A program made the position numbers and the translations under genes. Under the pieces are notes generated by a model. That model was not told the origin of the DNA. It did no database searches and saw only the letters and a program-made list of their open reading frames with translations. Shown here one piece after another: positions 41,812-51,007 of a DNA stretch of 64,000 nt. Location: assembly GCA_023439125.1 (NCBI GenBank), contig JAEXOU010000004.1, forward strand, positions 12,556 through 76,555, read 5' to 3'. Position 1 is the stretch's first letter; each line of letters starts with the position of its first letter. Source of the DNA: Bacillota bacterium (GTDB lineage Bacteria > Bacillota > Clostridia > Lachnospirales > Lachnospiraceae).

Positions 41812-42912
41812 ATGTTAGAAAAAGGAAGGCATTATTTTACTTGTGCTAATTCAGCGAAGGGCTTTCAAAATTTGTTTGATTATAATCTATCTGGTTTACA
41901 AAAGGTCTATATATTAAAGGGTGGACCAGGTACTGGGAAATCTACACTTATGAAAAAAGTTGGAGAAAAATATGGAGATGAGGGCTTTGAGGTGGAGTAT
42001 ATTCATTGTTCTTCTGATCCGGATTCACTAGATGGCATAGTCATTCGTAGTGTTGGAGTTGGAATTGTAGATGGTACGAAACCACATGTCATCGAACCTA
42101 GTGCTCCTGGGGCAATTGAGGAATATATAAACCTAGGTGTTGCTTGGGATACGAAGCAGCTAGCGCAGTATTCCAAGGAAATCTTAGAACTAGTGCACAA
42201 GATTGATGAATGTTATCCAAATGTATATGAGCAGTTTCAAAAGGCACTGAGAATTCACGACGAGTGGGAACGTATTTACATCAATAATATGAATATACCA
42301 GCGGCAAATAGAATAACCGAGCAAATAATAGTTAGACTTTTTGCAAAGGTTGAAGAGAAAAATAGTGGGTACACATTTCATAGATTCTTTGGAGGAGCAA
42401 CTTCCAAAGGCCCTATTGATTTTATAGAAAATCTTACGGATGATATGAAAATAAGGTATTTTTTAAAGGGGCGTCCAGGTAGTGGTAAGTCGACGATGCT
42501 TAAGAAAATATTGAGAAAAGCAGAAGAGCTAGGAGTCGATGTCGAGGTGTACCATTGTGGTTTAGATCCAGATAGCCTTGATATGCTCCTTTTTCCTGAA
42601 CTCAGTACTTGTATTTTCGATAGCACTGCCCCACATGAATATGAGCCTAGTCGCCTTGGAGATTCTATTATTGATCTGTATCAAAATGTAATACGTTTTG
42701 GCACAGACGAGGAAAACGAAATAAAGTTAAGCGGTATTAAAGAACGGTATAAATGCCTTCTGAATACGGGAATCTTCTACCTTGAAAGAGCAAAACAACT
42801 ACATGACCAGCTTGAGTCATACTATATTAGTTCAACCAATTTTCAAAAGATCAATGAAATTACAGATGATTTAATTGCAAAAATTGAGGAACGAATAAAG
42901 TCGAATGAATAG
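41812..42912 (+). CDS. PRK06851-type ATPase with two P-loops
   Basis: A 366-residue cytoplasmic NTPase with two Walker A motifs: GGPGTGKST (37-45) and GRPGSGKST (about 220-228). Each is followed by a parallel block: VEYIHCSSDPDSLDGI then VEVYHCGLDPDSLDML, and KPHVIEPSAPG then APHEYEPSRLG, so the protein is an internal duplication. It resembles the PRK06851 family, whose function is unknown. The repeated H-C-S/G-x-D-P-D-S-L-D motif may bind a nucleotide-linked substrate. It lies 128 bp downstream of the coiled-coil gene on the same strand. Confidence 0.88.
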   Translation: MLEKGRHYFTCANSAKGFQNLFDYNLSGLQKVYILKGGPGTGKSTLMKKVGEKYGDEGFEVEYIHCSSDPDSLDGIVIRSVGVGIVDGTKPHVIEPSAPGAIEEYINLGVAWDTKQLAQYSKEILELVHKIDECYPNVYEQFQKALRIHDEWERIYINNMNIPAANRITEQIIVRLFAKVEEKNSGYTFHRFFGGATSKGPIDFIENLTDDMKIRYFLKGRPGSGKSTMLKKILRKAEELGVDVEVYHCGLDPDSLDMLLFPELSTCIFDSTAPHEYEPSRLGDSIIDLYQNVIRFGTDEENEIKLSGIKERYKCLLNTGIFYLERAKQLHDQLESYYISSTNFQKINEITDDLIAKIEERIKSNE

Positions 42913-43017
42913 TGATGAAAGTAAATGATTTGCACATAGAATAGAACTCCTTTTCTTCCTATTTGTCTTAAGATATGCTATACTTAAAAGCAAAGGTTAT
43001 GATAAGGAGCATATGGT

Positions 43018-43776
43018 ATGGGATATGTATTAATTACAGGAGCTTCCTCAGGAATCGGCTATGAGCTTGCAAAACAATTTGCAATGCATGGTGAATCATT
43101 AATTATATCGGCAACCAATTTACAATGTCTAGAAAATATAAAAAGAGAGTTTGAACAACAATTTTCTGTTGAGGTTGTAGCGGTTGCCGAAGATTTAAGT
43201 CAAAAGGGAGCAGCAACTGAATTATATCGCAAGATAAAAGAGCAATATCTGACAGTATCCATATTAATCAATAATGCTGGTTTTGGATGCGTTGGTGAGT
43301 TCGTCGACATACCATTATCGTTAGAGGAATCCATGATGATGGTGAACATGGTAAACCTTGTAGGATTAACAAAACTATGCTTGAGTGAGATGAAAGAAGC
43401 AGGTTCTGGTAAGATTCTTAATGTTGCTTCCACAGGAGCATTTCAACCAGGTCCGTGGATAGCTTCTTATTATGCTACGAAGGCATTTGTCTTCAACTTT
43501 TCGGAAGCAATACGTATGGAATACAAGAAATATGGAATTCAAATAAGCACGTTATGTCCAGGTGCAACGAAAACTAATTTTACGAAGCGAGCTGGAAGAG
43601 GACAGATGAAACATGCGATGGAGGCGAGTAAGGTTGCTGAAATTGCTTATCACCAATTCATTCGCAATAAGAATATTATTATACCTGGTATACTGAATCA
43701 ATTGGGACAAGTACCTCCAAGAAAGATACGTAGCTTATTTGTGGAAAGGTTACAAAAAAGGCTAGCTAGGAATTGA
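43018..43776 (+). CDS. SDR-family oxidoreductase
   Basis: A 252-residue short-chain dehydrogenase of the classical type. NAD(P)-binding TGASSGIG (7-14), structural NNAG (85-88), catalytic S138 (LNVAST) and Y151-x-x-x-K155 (YYATK) are in place. The substrate is not evident; the C-terminal basic tail RKIRSLFVERLQKRLARN is like DltE/YqjQ-type SDRs. The ATG follows AAGGAGCAT. Its stop overlaps the region just before the 58-residue DUF6472-type gene, suggesting cotranscription. Confidence 0.92.
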   Translation: MGYVLITGASSGIGYELAKQFAMHGESLIISATNLQCLENIKREFEQQFSVEVVAVAEDLSQKGAATELYRKIKEQYLTVSILINNAGFGCVGEFVDIPLSLEESMMMVNMVNLVGLTKLCLSEMKEAGSGKILNVASTGAFQPGPWIASYYATKAFVFNFSEAIRMEYKKYGIQISTLCPGATKTNFTKRAGRGQMKHAMEASKVAEIAYHQFIRNKNIIIPGILNQLGQVPPRKIRSLFVERLQKRLARN

Positions 43777-43787
43777 GGAAGAAGAAT

Positions 43788-43964
43788 ATGGCAAAAAGTA
43801 ATTGTGAAAGTTGCGCAAATTATGTATATGATGAAGAATATGATTGTTATTATTGTGAAGTAAATCTTGATGAGGATGAGATGAGTCGTTTTATGAGTGA
43901 TACACTAGACCAATGCTCTTACTTCCAATTAGACGATGAATATAAAATAGCAAGAAAGCAATAA
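43788..43964 (+). CDS. DUF6472-like small Cys-rich protein
   Basis: A 58-residue protein: CESCANYVYDEEYDCYYCEV with CxxC and CxxxxC spacing, then LDEDEMSRFM and a final DQCSYFQL Cys. The four to five Cys could hold one zinc ion. It matches the pattern I know as DUF6472 in Clostridia, function unknown. ATG 43788 follows GAGGAAGAAG; it begins 11 bp after the SDR stop, so it is likely in one transcript with the SDR gene. Confidence 0.8.
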   Translation: MAKSNCESCANYVYDEEYDCYYCEVNLDEDEMSRFMSDTLDQCSYFQLDDEYKIARKQ

Positions 43965-44087
43965 ATACACATAAAGAACAATGTCTGGAAGTCTATTTTT
44001 ACAATGTTACTGATTAATAGCATTGTAGAAAAAGGTGAAAGAAAGCGTTACAATTATACCTAAGATTATGGTATTTTGGAGGACAAT

Positions 44088-44948
44088 ATGAAGATTAGTG
44101 AGATTTTTAGTCAAAAGCGAACGGTATTTTCATTTGAAGTTTTTCCACCTAAGAGGGAAGGAACGATTGAAAGTATTACGTCTGTTTTAGGAGAATTAAG
44201 CGAACTTAAACCTGATTTTATTAGTGTGACTTATGGGGCAGGAGGAAATGTAGCGGATGTTTCCACGTGTCAGATTGCATCAATGCTTAAGAGTGAATAC
44301 CACATTGAATCGATGGCTCATCTTACTTGTGTGAATTCAACAAAACCAGACATTGACCTTATACTAGAACAATTAAGGGATAAGGGAATTGAAAATATCC
44401 TTGCATTACGTGGGGATATCAACCCTGATTTACCAAGAAGATATGACTTTCATTATGCTAGTGAGCTTGTTAGTTACATAAAGAAACATGGAGATTTTCA
44501 TATATCAGGAGCTTGTTATCCTGAAGTACATATCGATGCAAAAAATATGGAAGAAGATGTTGAACATCTTAAATTGAAAGTAGAGGCAGGCGTTAGTCAT
44601 CTAATTACTCAATTATTTTTTGATAACGATTTTTTTTACCGCTTCCAAGAAAAAGTAAGAACTGCTAGAATTCATATTCCAATCGAAGCTGGAATTATGC
44701 CTGTAAGTAATAAAAAGCAAATTGAGCGAATGGTAACGATGTGCGGGGCGAGTATTCCACAAAAACTGGCTAAATTATTGCAACGTTATGAATTTGATTC
44801 GAATTCGCTTCGTGATGCTGGAATCGAGTATGCAATTCGTCAGATGGAAGATTTGACTCAACATGGTGTGGATGGACTTCATCTGTATACAATGAATAAT
44901 CCTTACATTGCGCGACAAATTAGTAGGGAATTTATCTCAAACGATTAG
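44088..44948 (+). CDS. metF: 5,10-methylenetetrahydrofolate reductase
   Basis: A 286-residue MetF, a TIM-barrel FAD enzyme that reduces 5,10-methylene-THF to 5-methyl-THF for methionine synthesis. Landmarks: FSFEVFPPKREG (catalytic Glu in the FEVFPP strand), SVTYGAGG, MAHLTCVN, ILALRGD, ITQLFFDN and the PIEAGIMPV strand. ATG 44088 has TTGGAGGA upstream; an in-frame TTG at 44076 overlaps this site. No methionine synthase or S-box is seen nearby. It is followed by a long palindromic terminator. Confidence 0.95.
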   Translation: MKISEIFSQKRTVFSFEVFPPKREGTIESITSVLGELSELKPDFISVTYGAGGNVADVSTCQIASMLKSEYHIESMAHLTCVNSTKPDIDLILEQLRDKGIENILALRGDINPDLPRRYDFHYASELVSYIKKHGDFHISGACYPEVHIDAKNMEEDVEHLKLKVEAGVSHLITQLFFDNDFFYRFQEKVRTARIHIPIEAGIMPVSNKKQIERMVTMCGASIPQKLAKLLQRYEFDSNSLRDAGIEYAIRQMEDLTQHGVDGLHLYTMNNPYIARQISREFISND

Positions 44949-45002
44949 AACATTAAGCCTTAATCATAGTATCATTAATTCATATAGCTATGTGGACATC
45001 AT

Positions 45003-45071
45003 AAAGGGGTTTTACAAGATAACTTAGTTCCTTTGAAAGGAAGGAATCAAGTCATTTTGTAAAACCCCTTT
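45003..45071 (+). terminator. long branched terminator after metF
   Basis: AAAGGGGTTTTACAA (45003-45017) pairs perfectly with TTGTAAAACCCCTTT (45057-45071). The 39-nt loop folds again (TTCCTTT/AAAGGAA), giving a branched structure. It lies between metF and the convergent cysK gene. Confidence 0.75.
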
Positions 45072-45156
45072 GATCGTTTATACTAAGTGATAAATTTCAT
45101 ATTTTTATGTAAAGGCTAGAAAAAATTGCAATGTGTTGATAGGATTAGTGTAGGAC

Positions 45157-46059
45157 TTATAATAAGTTAGTACTGAAATAACGTTCCATTCGATCTGCTA
45201 ATACGGTTGCTATGTATTTATCATTACCGTACTTTTTTGCTATTTCCTTACAAGCCCATATATTAGCACCTGAGGAAGTGCCACACATCAGTCCAGTTAT
45301 CTTTGCTAATTCTCTTGTCGTTGCGATTGCATCTTCATCCGTTACTTCAATAATATCGTCAATTAATGTAGTATCTAATACTTCAGGTATAAAACCATCA
45401 CCAATTCCTTGAATGCTATGTAATCCTGGTTCATGACCAAGAAGAGCAGATACATTTTTAGGTTCAACAGCAACAACTTTAACGTTTGGATTCATTTCTT
45501 TTAAAAACTTAGCACATCCTTGAAGTGTTCCACCACTTCCAAGACCGGAAACAAAGATGTCAACGTGACCATCTAATTGGTTATATAATTCCTTAGCAGT
45601 TGTTGCATAGTGAATTGCAGGATTATCTAAATTTTTAAACTGTTGTGGCATAAAGAACTGATTAGAACTATTTACAATTTCCTCGGCCTTACTTACTGCA
45701 CCACCGATACTTAAGTGAGCAGGAGTAAGTACTAATTCAGCCCCTAAAGCATGTATAATTTTTTTACGCTCTTCACTCATATTTTCTGGCATCACAATGA
45801 TAACATGATATCCTTTACGAACACCGACTAATGCTAATCCAATCCCAGTATTACCTGATGTTGGTTCCACAATTGTCATTCCTGGTTTTAAAACTCCACA
45901 TTGTTCTGCTTTTTCAATCATATTTTTAGCAACGCGGTCTTTAATGCTTCCACCTGGATTCAAAAACTCTGCTTTGGCAAAGATATTGAGTCCGGTTGTT
46001 TTTTTGAGACTAATTAATGGTGTGTTACCAATTAAGTCTAAGACATTTTCTGTGTACAT
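45157..46059 (-). CDS. cysK: cysteine synthase (O-acetylserine sulfhydrylase)
   Basis: A 300-residue PLP enzyme that makes L-cysteine from O-acetylserine and sulfide. The PLP Lys is K40 in NPGGSIKDRVA, the substrate loop is EPTSGNTGIGLA, the phosphate-binding loop is VSGLGSGGTLQG, and the C-terminal GTSSGANIWA contacts PLP. The CysE-binding and dimer regions are of normal length. The start at 46059 has GGGAGGAA upstream on this strand; the frame is open to 46182 without further support. It stands alone, convergent with metF. Confidence 0.96.
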   Translation of the reverse strand: MYTENVLDLIGNTPLISLKKTTGLNIFAKAEFLNPGGSIKDRVAKNMIEKAEQCGVLKPGMTIVEPTSGNTGIGLALVGVRKGYHVIIVMPENMSEERKKIIHALGAELVLTPAHLSIGGAVSKAEEIVNSSNQFFMPQQFKNLDNPAIHYATTAKELYNQLDGHVDIFVSGLGSGGTLQGCAKFLKEMNPNVKVVAVEPKNVSALLGHEPGLHSIQGIGDGFIPEVLDTTLIDDIIEVTDEDAIATTRELAKITGLMCGTSSGANIWACKEIAKKYGNDKYIATVLADRMERYFSTNLL

Positions 46060-46176
46060 TCTGTTCCTCCCTAAGGTCATTCGCCTTATTGGTACTCTAT
46101 TTATTATATGTTTTATGGCTATAGTTCTATGATACTTCGTTTGGAAGCAGTTGTAAAATGAAAAATGAAAAATGAA

Positions 46177-46205
46177 TTGCATTCACTATGAAAAGTTGTT
46201 ATATT
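46177..46205 (+). promoter_or_regulatory. promoter of the GH25 gene
   Basis: TTGCAT (46177-46182), 17-nt spacer, TATATT (46200-46205), 41 nt before the start codon at 46247. Confidence 0.55.
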
Positions 46206-46246
46206 AAGGTAAACGTTTGTGAGAACACTATAGTTAGGAGTAATGA

Positions 46247-48145
46247 ATGGAAGATATTAATAAAAGAGAAGAAACATTTCGCCAAATAGATGAACAAGTT
46301 CCAGAAAAAATGGAATTTCAAAATCCAATTGTAGCAATCGAGAAGGAACTTGATGATACAAGAGCATATCTTGATATTGTGCTTAAGGAGTTAGATGAGG
46401 CAAAAAAAGTTAAGCCTCAGGTAATCAAACCCAAGAGAAACATATGGAAGGCACTGGTGCTGTTAGAAACTGTATTCGTAATATCTGGCTGTGCTATTTT
46501 TGCGATATACTCAAAGAATCAACAAAGTATACCGACAATGAGTGCACAAGAAGATCAAATCGAAGAAGTTCCAATCGAGGATACCGTAGTTTCAGTCATA
46601 GAGACAACGAGATTGTGTGAGAATTTAGATAGTTTAATCGCAGATTATAGAAAAGAAGCAAGCGAGTTCACTCCATCTGTTGTGAATCTATTTGGTTATG
46701 AGTATTTGATGCTTTCTAATGGAGAGATAGACGTGTATTACCGAAATGAAATACCAATAGATTCTACAAATTATCGTCAAAAGATTATGATTGATAATGG
46801 AAAAAGGATATCAGAATTTAATTGGAATTATGACTTAACCAAAGGAATAGAAGCTTTGTGTCCTAAGTTTGGTGAATTTTTTGGTAATAGTGAAAAACAG
46901 TTAATCTTTACGATATATGATGAGAATTTTTCAGTGACAATGCCAACACAATTACGTGCAGTCTCAGCTAAGAACCTTTGGGAGCATGATATTTTTGATG
47001 TAGAAGTAGCAATCAATTCTTTATTTACTCCAGCTTATGAAGAAGTTGGCAATGACGTTAATGATCCTGATATGAGAATGAAGTTATCCTTTGGTTCAAC
47101 GCTGTATACATATGCGATCGAAAAAGAAGAATATATCAATGCAGTTTATTATGAAGAAGATATTATCAAACATGAACAGTACTTTTCACTGATCTTTGAA
47201 GACAATGCAATTAAGATTACGTCCATACCATATTTGTCTGATAATCGATATTTAGGAGAGTTCTCAGCTACAATAGGGCTAAGCAATAATGAGCTAAAAC
47301 TTAAGGATTCCACCTTTGGTGCTTATGTTGAGGCGAATCAGGAAGATTTGGATAAAGAAGGTGTAATTGTACCTCGAACAGAGATTCTTTCGGAAGATAG
47401 GATTAAGCTTTGGGGATTCAATGGAGAAGTATTTTTACTTGAATTATCAGAGATAGTCGAACGATCAACAATTACTCAAGAGGATTTAATAGCTGATGAA
47501 GATGGCTTTTTGTCATATCAGAATGGAGAAGTAAGATCGATACCAGGAATTGATGTTTCGAAGTTCCAAGGTAAAATCGATTGGGACAAGGTAAAAGCTG
47601 CTGGGGTGGAATTTGCAATCATCCGTGTCGGCTTCCGTGGTTATAATGAAGGAACATTAGAGCTTGACCCTTACTTCGAGGAAAATATAAAAGGCGCTAC
47701 TGAGAGCGGAATCCATGTTGGAGTTTATTTCTTTTCACAGGCTATAACAGTCGAAGAAGCAAAGGAAGAAGCACAATTTGTGCTAGATAAGATTAAGGGA
47801 TATAAAGTAACATATCCTGTAATTATTGATACAGAACATGTTACCACTTATCCAGCTAGAGCAAATAGTCTATCAAGACAGCATCGAACTGATATTGCAA
47901 AAGTTTTCTGTGAAGAAGTTAAAGCACATGGATATAAGCCAATGATTTATGCGAATACAAAATGGATGGTTATGGGGATTGATTTAGAGCAACTATCTGA
48001 TTATGACCTTTGGTTTGCTTATTATGGGAATAATCTTTCTTTCCCTTATCAATATGATATATTACAGTATTCAGATACAGGTAAGATAGATGGAATTAAT
48101 CATGCTGTTGATTTGAATATCTCTTTCAAAGATTATAGTAAATAA
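46247..48145 (+). CDS. membrane-anchored GH25 muramidase (lysozyme)
   Basis: A 632-residue protein with a cytoplasmic N-terminal part (about 65 residues, with a short coiled coil DDTRAYLDIVLKELDEAKK), one membrane helix (ALVLLETVFVISGCAIFAI), an extracellular middle domain of about 340 residues without known family, and a C-terminal GH25 domain (about 438-632). GH25 residues: GIDVSKFQGKIDW (first Asp), AIIRVGFRG, PVIIDTEHV (D-x-E pair), and VDLNIS at the end. GH25 cuts the MurNAc-GlcNAc bond of peptidoglycan. The long cytoplasmic tail suggests a cell-growth role rather than a free autolysin. Confidence 0.9.
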   Translation: MEDINKREETFRQIDEQVPEKMEFQNPIVAIEKELDDTRAYLDIVLKELDEAKKVKPQVIKPKRNIWKALVLLETVFVISGCAIFAIYSKNQQSIPTMSAQEDQIEEVPIEDTVVSVIETTRLCENLDSLIADYRKEASEFTPSVVNLFGYEYLMLSNGEIDVYYRNEIPIDSTNYRQKIMIDNGKRISEFNWNYDLTKGIEALCPKFGEFFGNSEKQLIFTIYDENFSVTMPTQLRAVSAKNLWEHDIFDVEVAINSLFTPAYEEVGNDVNDPDMRMKLSFGSTLYTYAIEKEEYINAVYYEEDIIKHEQYFSLIFEDNAIKITSIPYLSDNRYLGEFSATIGLSNNELKLKDSTFGAYVEANQEDLDKEGVIVPRTEILSEDRIKLWGFNGEVFLLELSEIVERSTITQEDLIADEDGFLSYQNGEVRSIPGIDVSKFQGKIDWDKVKAAGVEFAIIRVGFRGYNEGTLELDPYFEENIKGATESGIHVGVYFFSQAITVEEAKEEAQFVLDKIKGYKVTYPVIIDTEHVTTYPARANSLSRQHRTDIAKVFCEEVKAHGYKPMIYANTKWMVMGIDLEQLSDYDLWFAYYGNNLSFPYQYDILQYSDTGKIDGINHAVDLNISFKDYSK

Positions 48146-48413
48146 TCCTTACTTCAGCTTTTGACTGCAGTTGGTAGTGTTTTTTAACGGGACAGTTATG
48201 TAAAATAATCAACTAAATCATTTACTTATAGTCATTTTATACAACTAATCTTCTTTTTTCGGTACTTTCATAGACGATTTGTGGAAAATTCAGATAAATA
48301 TTGAATCTTACATAAAAATGTTATATTATCGTATCGTGATTCATAAATATTTCATCAATGATGTTCTATAGAAATCATATCGTTTGCAATTTATGATAAG
48401 GAGAGATATTATT

Positions 48414-48854
48414 ATGAAAGAAAAAAAGGCAACAAAAAAAGTTAATACTGAAGTAAGAGAAGAAATAACTACGGTAGATAAGATGGCAGAGAAAGCAGTG
48501 AAAGCTGAAGAAGCAAAGGAAAAAAAGACAACAAAAAAGACTGCAGATGAAAAAGCAGAAAAGACAACGAAAAAGACCGCAGAAGTTAAAAAAACAGCAA
48601 AAAAAGTAGTTGAAAAAAAAGCTCCTGCTAAAAATACAAGTAAGGAAAAAATTGATACTAAGATAATGTTCCAATATAGTGGTATCGAAGTAGACTCAGA
48701 TGTATTACTTGAACTTGCAAAGGCAGATTATCTAGCTGCAGGTGGTTTGGAAAAGAACATTAAGAAGATGGAGTTGTACATAAAACCAGAAGATAATGCA
48801 GCATATTATGTTGTAAATGGTGTTCCAGCAGGTAAAGTAACAATTATTGCATAA
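48414..48854 (+). CDS. DUF6465-like protein with Lys-rich disordered N-terminus
   Basis: A 146-residue protein in two parts. Residues 1-80 are low-complexity and very basic (KKTTKKTADEKAEKTTKKT, like histone H1 tails, likely disordered and nucleic-acid binding). Residues 83-146 form a small domain (KIMFQYSGIEVDSDVLLELA, then YIKPEDNAAYYVVNGVPAGK) that matches the pattern of DUF6465, common in Lachnospiraceae, function unknown. ATG 48414 follows AAGGAGAG; the single upstream in-frame ATG at 48384 lacks a site. It is followed by a terminator. Confidence 0.8.
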   Translation: MKEKKATKKVNTEVREEITTVDKMAEKAVKAEEAKEKKTTKKTADEKAEKTTKKTAEVKKTAKKVVEKKAPAKNTSKEKIDTKIMFQYSGIEVDSDVLLELAKADYLAAGGLEKNIKKMELYIKPEDNAAYYVVNGVPAGKVTIIA

Positions 48855-48882
48855 GTAAAACATAATTATTGTACACAACTAT

Positions 48883-48955
48883 AAAGCTATCACTCGATGA
48901 GATTATACGATTGTATGACGTATGCTGATCGGGTGATAGCTTTACTTTCTTTTTA
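48883..48955 (+). terminator. terminator with long loop
   Basis: AAAGCTATCACTCGATG (48883-48899) pairs with GATCGGGTGATAGCTTT (48927-48943) with one wobble and one mismatch, then T-rich ACTTTCTTTTT. Confidence 0.8.
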
Positions 48956-49044
48956 TAATGTCATATAATTGTGCTTAGGTTGGTTATAATTTGAATAAAC
49001 AAAGATTGAAGTGATTGGTGTAAACTAAGAAAGGCTAGGATACA

Positions 49045-50010
49045 ATGAAAGAACAAACGATAGATGTTATTATTCCAGTATATAAACCGGATAAGAAGTT
49101 GGAAAAGCTTCTAGAAAAACTAGTAATGCAGTCATTAGTACCGAATAAAATCATTTTGTTAAATACAGAGTTATTGCCGGATTTCTCAACAAGTGAAATA
49201 AAAAAGCGCGTGGAAAATTTATTTCATAAAATAAGATTTTTGGGAGACAAGAAAATTGATATTCAGATTGTTTCGATATCAAAAGAGGAATTTGACCATG
49301 GTGCAACAAGAGCTTATGGAAGTACATTATCAGATGCTAATTTTATGATATATATGACTCAAGACGCGGTGCCGAAAGATTTCATGATGATTCATGAGTT
49401 AATTCAACCATTTGATGATCCTATGGTTGCAGTTACTTATGGAAGACAGGAAGCTTCGCTTAATGCGCCAATGATTGAACAGTATACTAGATTATTTAAC
49501 TATCCAGCGAAGGATTGTAAAAAGACAAAAGAAGACATTGAGAGATTAGGGATAAAGACATATTTCTGTTCCAATGTATGTGCAGCATATCGCAAAGATA
49601 TTTATGAAGAATTAGGTGGTTTTGTACAGCGTACCATTTTCAACGAGGACATGATTTATGCGGCGAATGTAATTGAAGCAGGTTATGCTATATATTACGC
49701 TTCCAATGCAAAAGTAATTCACTCTCATAGTTATGGATTAATGGAGCAATTACACCGTAATTTCGATCTTGGAGTTTCTCATAGAGAATATAGAGATATT
49801 TTTTCAAAAGTTTCGTCAGAAAAAGAAGGAACAAAATTAGTCAAGGATGCTTTATCTTACCTTTATAATCAGAAAAAATATATTGAGATGTTTGAATTAA
49901 TTATGGAAAGTGGCTTTAAGTATATTGGTTATTTTATAGGGAAAAGATACACGTATTTGCCACAAGGATTACGTAGATGGTTTAGCATGAACAAGGCTTA
50001 TTGGAGGTAA
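49045..50010 (+). CDS. family 2 glycosyltransferase (rhamnosyltransferase-like)
   Basis: A 321-residue GT-A fold enzyme. VDIIPVYKP-like start (IDVIIPVYKPDKKLEKLLEK), EEFDHGATRAYG (typical of dTDP-rhamnosyl and related transferases, usually F-x-H-G-x-T-R), then the metal-binding TQDAVPKD in place of DxD, and FNEDMIYAANVIEAGY near the C-terminus. It likely adds a sugar to a cell-wall or capsule polymer at the inner membrane face. The second GT2 gene starts 1 nt after its stop, so the two act in one pathway; no polymer export gene is visible around them. Confidence 0.88.
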   Translation: MKEQTIDVIIPVYKPDKKLEKLLEKLVMQSLVPNKIILLNTELLPDFSTSEIKKRVENLFHKIRFLGDKKIDIQIVSISKEEFDHGATRAYGSTLSDANFMIYMTQDAVPKDFMMIHELIQPFDDPMVAVTYGRQEASLNAPMIEQYTRLFNYPAKDCKKTKEDIERLGIKTYFCSNVCAAYRKDIYEELGGFVQRTIFNEDMIYAANVIEAGYAIYYASNAKVIHSHSYGLMEQLHRNFDLGVSHREYRDIFSKVSSEKEGTKLVKDALSYLYNQKKYIEMFELIMESGFKYIGYFIGKRYTYLPQGLRRWFSMNKAYWR

Positions 50011-50011
50011 A

Positions 50012-50953
50012 ATGTGTAGAATAGATGTTGTTATGGCAACTTACAATGGAGAAAAATATGTTTCAGAACAAGTAAATTCAGTTTTGCAAAATCAAAACTG
50101 TGAAGTATTTCTTCACATCTTTGATGATTGCTCTTCTGACAATACAGTAACTTTACTAAAGGAACTGAAACAGAAATATCCACGTCATTTAACGGTTTAT
50201 CAAAATGAGCACAACCTTGGTCTAACTAAGAATTTTTTATTTGGAATTCGAAAAGTAATGGAACAAAACCATGAAGCACAGTATTTTATGTGTTGTGATC
50301 AAGATGATGTATGGAATCAGGATAAGATTGCAAAAACTCTGAAGAGAATGAAGCAAATGGAGCATCGTTTTGGTTCAGATCGACCTTTGTTAGTATTTAC
50401 GGATGCTATAGTTACAGATGAACATCTGAACGAAATTGACAGCTCATTTTATAAAAGCCAACATTTACAAGTTCATAAGACAGATTTAGCACATCTTTTG
50501 ATGGAAAATAAATGCATTGGATGTACGGTTATGATTAATCGTTCCTTTGAGCCATATCTTCTGGAATTACCAGAGCATGCAAGATTTCATGATTGGTGGT
50601 TAGCTTTAATTGCCTCTACGTTTGGTAACATTAGTTTCTTACCAAGGCAAACAATGCAATATCGTCAGCATGCAAAGAATGTTGTAGGCGGAACTCATTT
50701 TAAAGATTATTTGTTAAACCGGGTAAAAGCCATTGGAAATCAGCAAAAGAGTTTACTGGATAATAAAAAACAAGCAGAAGAGTTTCATCATATCTTTGAA
50801 GATGTTCTTTCCATTCATAAGAAACGGGTAATCGAACAGTTTATTCAAGTGTATCAAAAAAATTGGTTTAAGCAAAGATACATCTTGCTGAAAAATGGTT
50901 ATCTAAAAAGTGGTTGGATTCGAAATGTAGGACTATTGTTAATATTTAAATGA
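50012..50953 (+). CDS. family 2 glycosyltransferase
   Basis: A 313-residue GT2 enzyme of the rhamnosyltransferase type: IDVVMATYNGEKYVSEQVNS, DDCSSDNT, NLGLTKNFLFGI and CCDQDDVWNQDKI (Q-D-D for the metal-sugar nucleotide) are conserved, then LPEHARFHDWWLALIAS and YRQHAKNVVGG, both characteristic of RgpB-like enzymes. It is translationally close to the preceding GT2 gene: the stop and start are one base apart and GGAGG overlaps the upstream gene end. A strong bidirectional terminator follows. Confidence 0.9.
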   Translation: MCRIDVVMATYNGEKYVSEQVNSVLQNQNCEVFLHIFDDCSSDNTVTLLKELKQKYPRHLTVYQNEHNLGLTKNFLFGIRKVMEQNHEAQYFMCCDQDDVWNQDKIAKTLKRMKQMEHRFGSDRPLLVFTDAIVTDEHLNEIDSSFYKSQHLQVHKTDLAHLLMENKCIGCTVMINRSFEPYLLELPEHARFHDWWLALIASTFGNISFLPRQTMQYRQHAKNVVGGTHFKDYLLNRVKAIGNQQKSLLDNKKQAEEFHHIFEDVLSIHKKRVIEQFIQVYQKNWFKQRYILLKNGYLKSGWIRNVGLLLIFK

Positions 50954-50958
50954 CCTAA

Positions 50959-51007
50959 AAAATCGGTACGTAAGGGCCTAGAATACAGGCCCTTACGTAC
51001 CGATTTT
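50959..51007 (+). terminator. bidirectional terminator
   Basis: AAAATCGGTACGTAAGGGCC (50959-50978) and the following T pair perfectly with the mirror strand at 50987-51007, loop AGAATAC. It ends both the GT2 operon and the convergent carbamate kinase gene, overlapping the kinase stop by 2 nt. Confidence 0.93.

Noticed and set aside
48375..48674. 99-codon minus-strand frame rich in Phe and Cys
   Set aside because: Mirror of the Lys-rich part of the DUF6465-like gene (AAA codons read as TTT).
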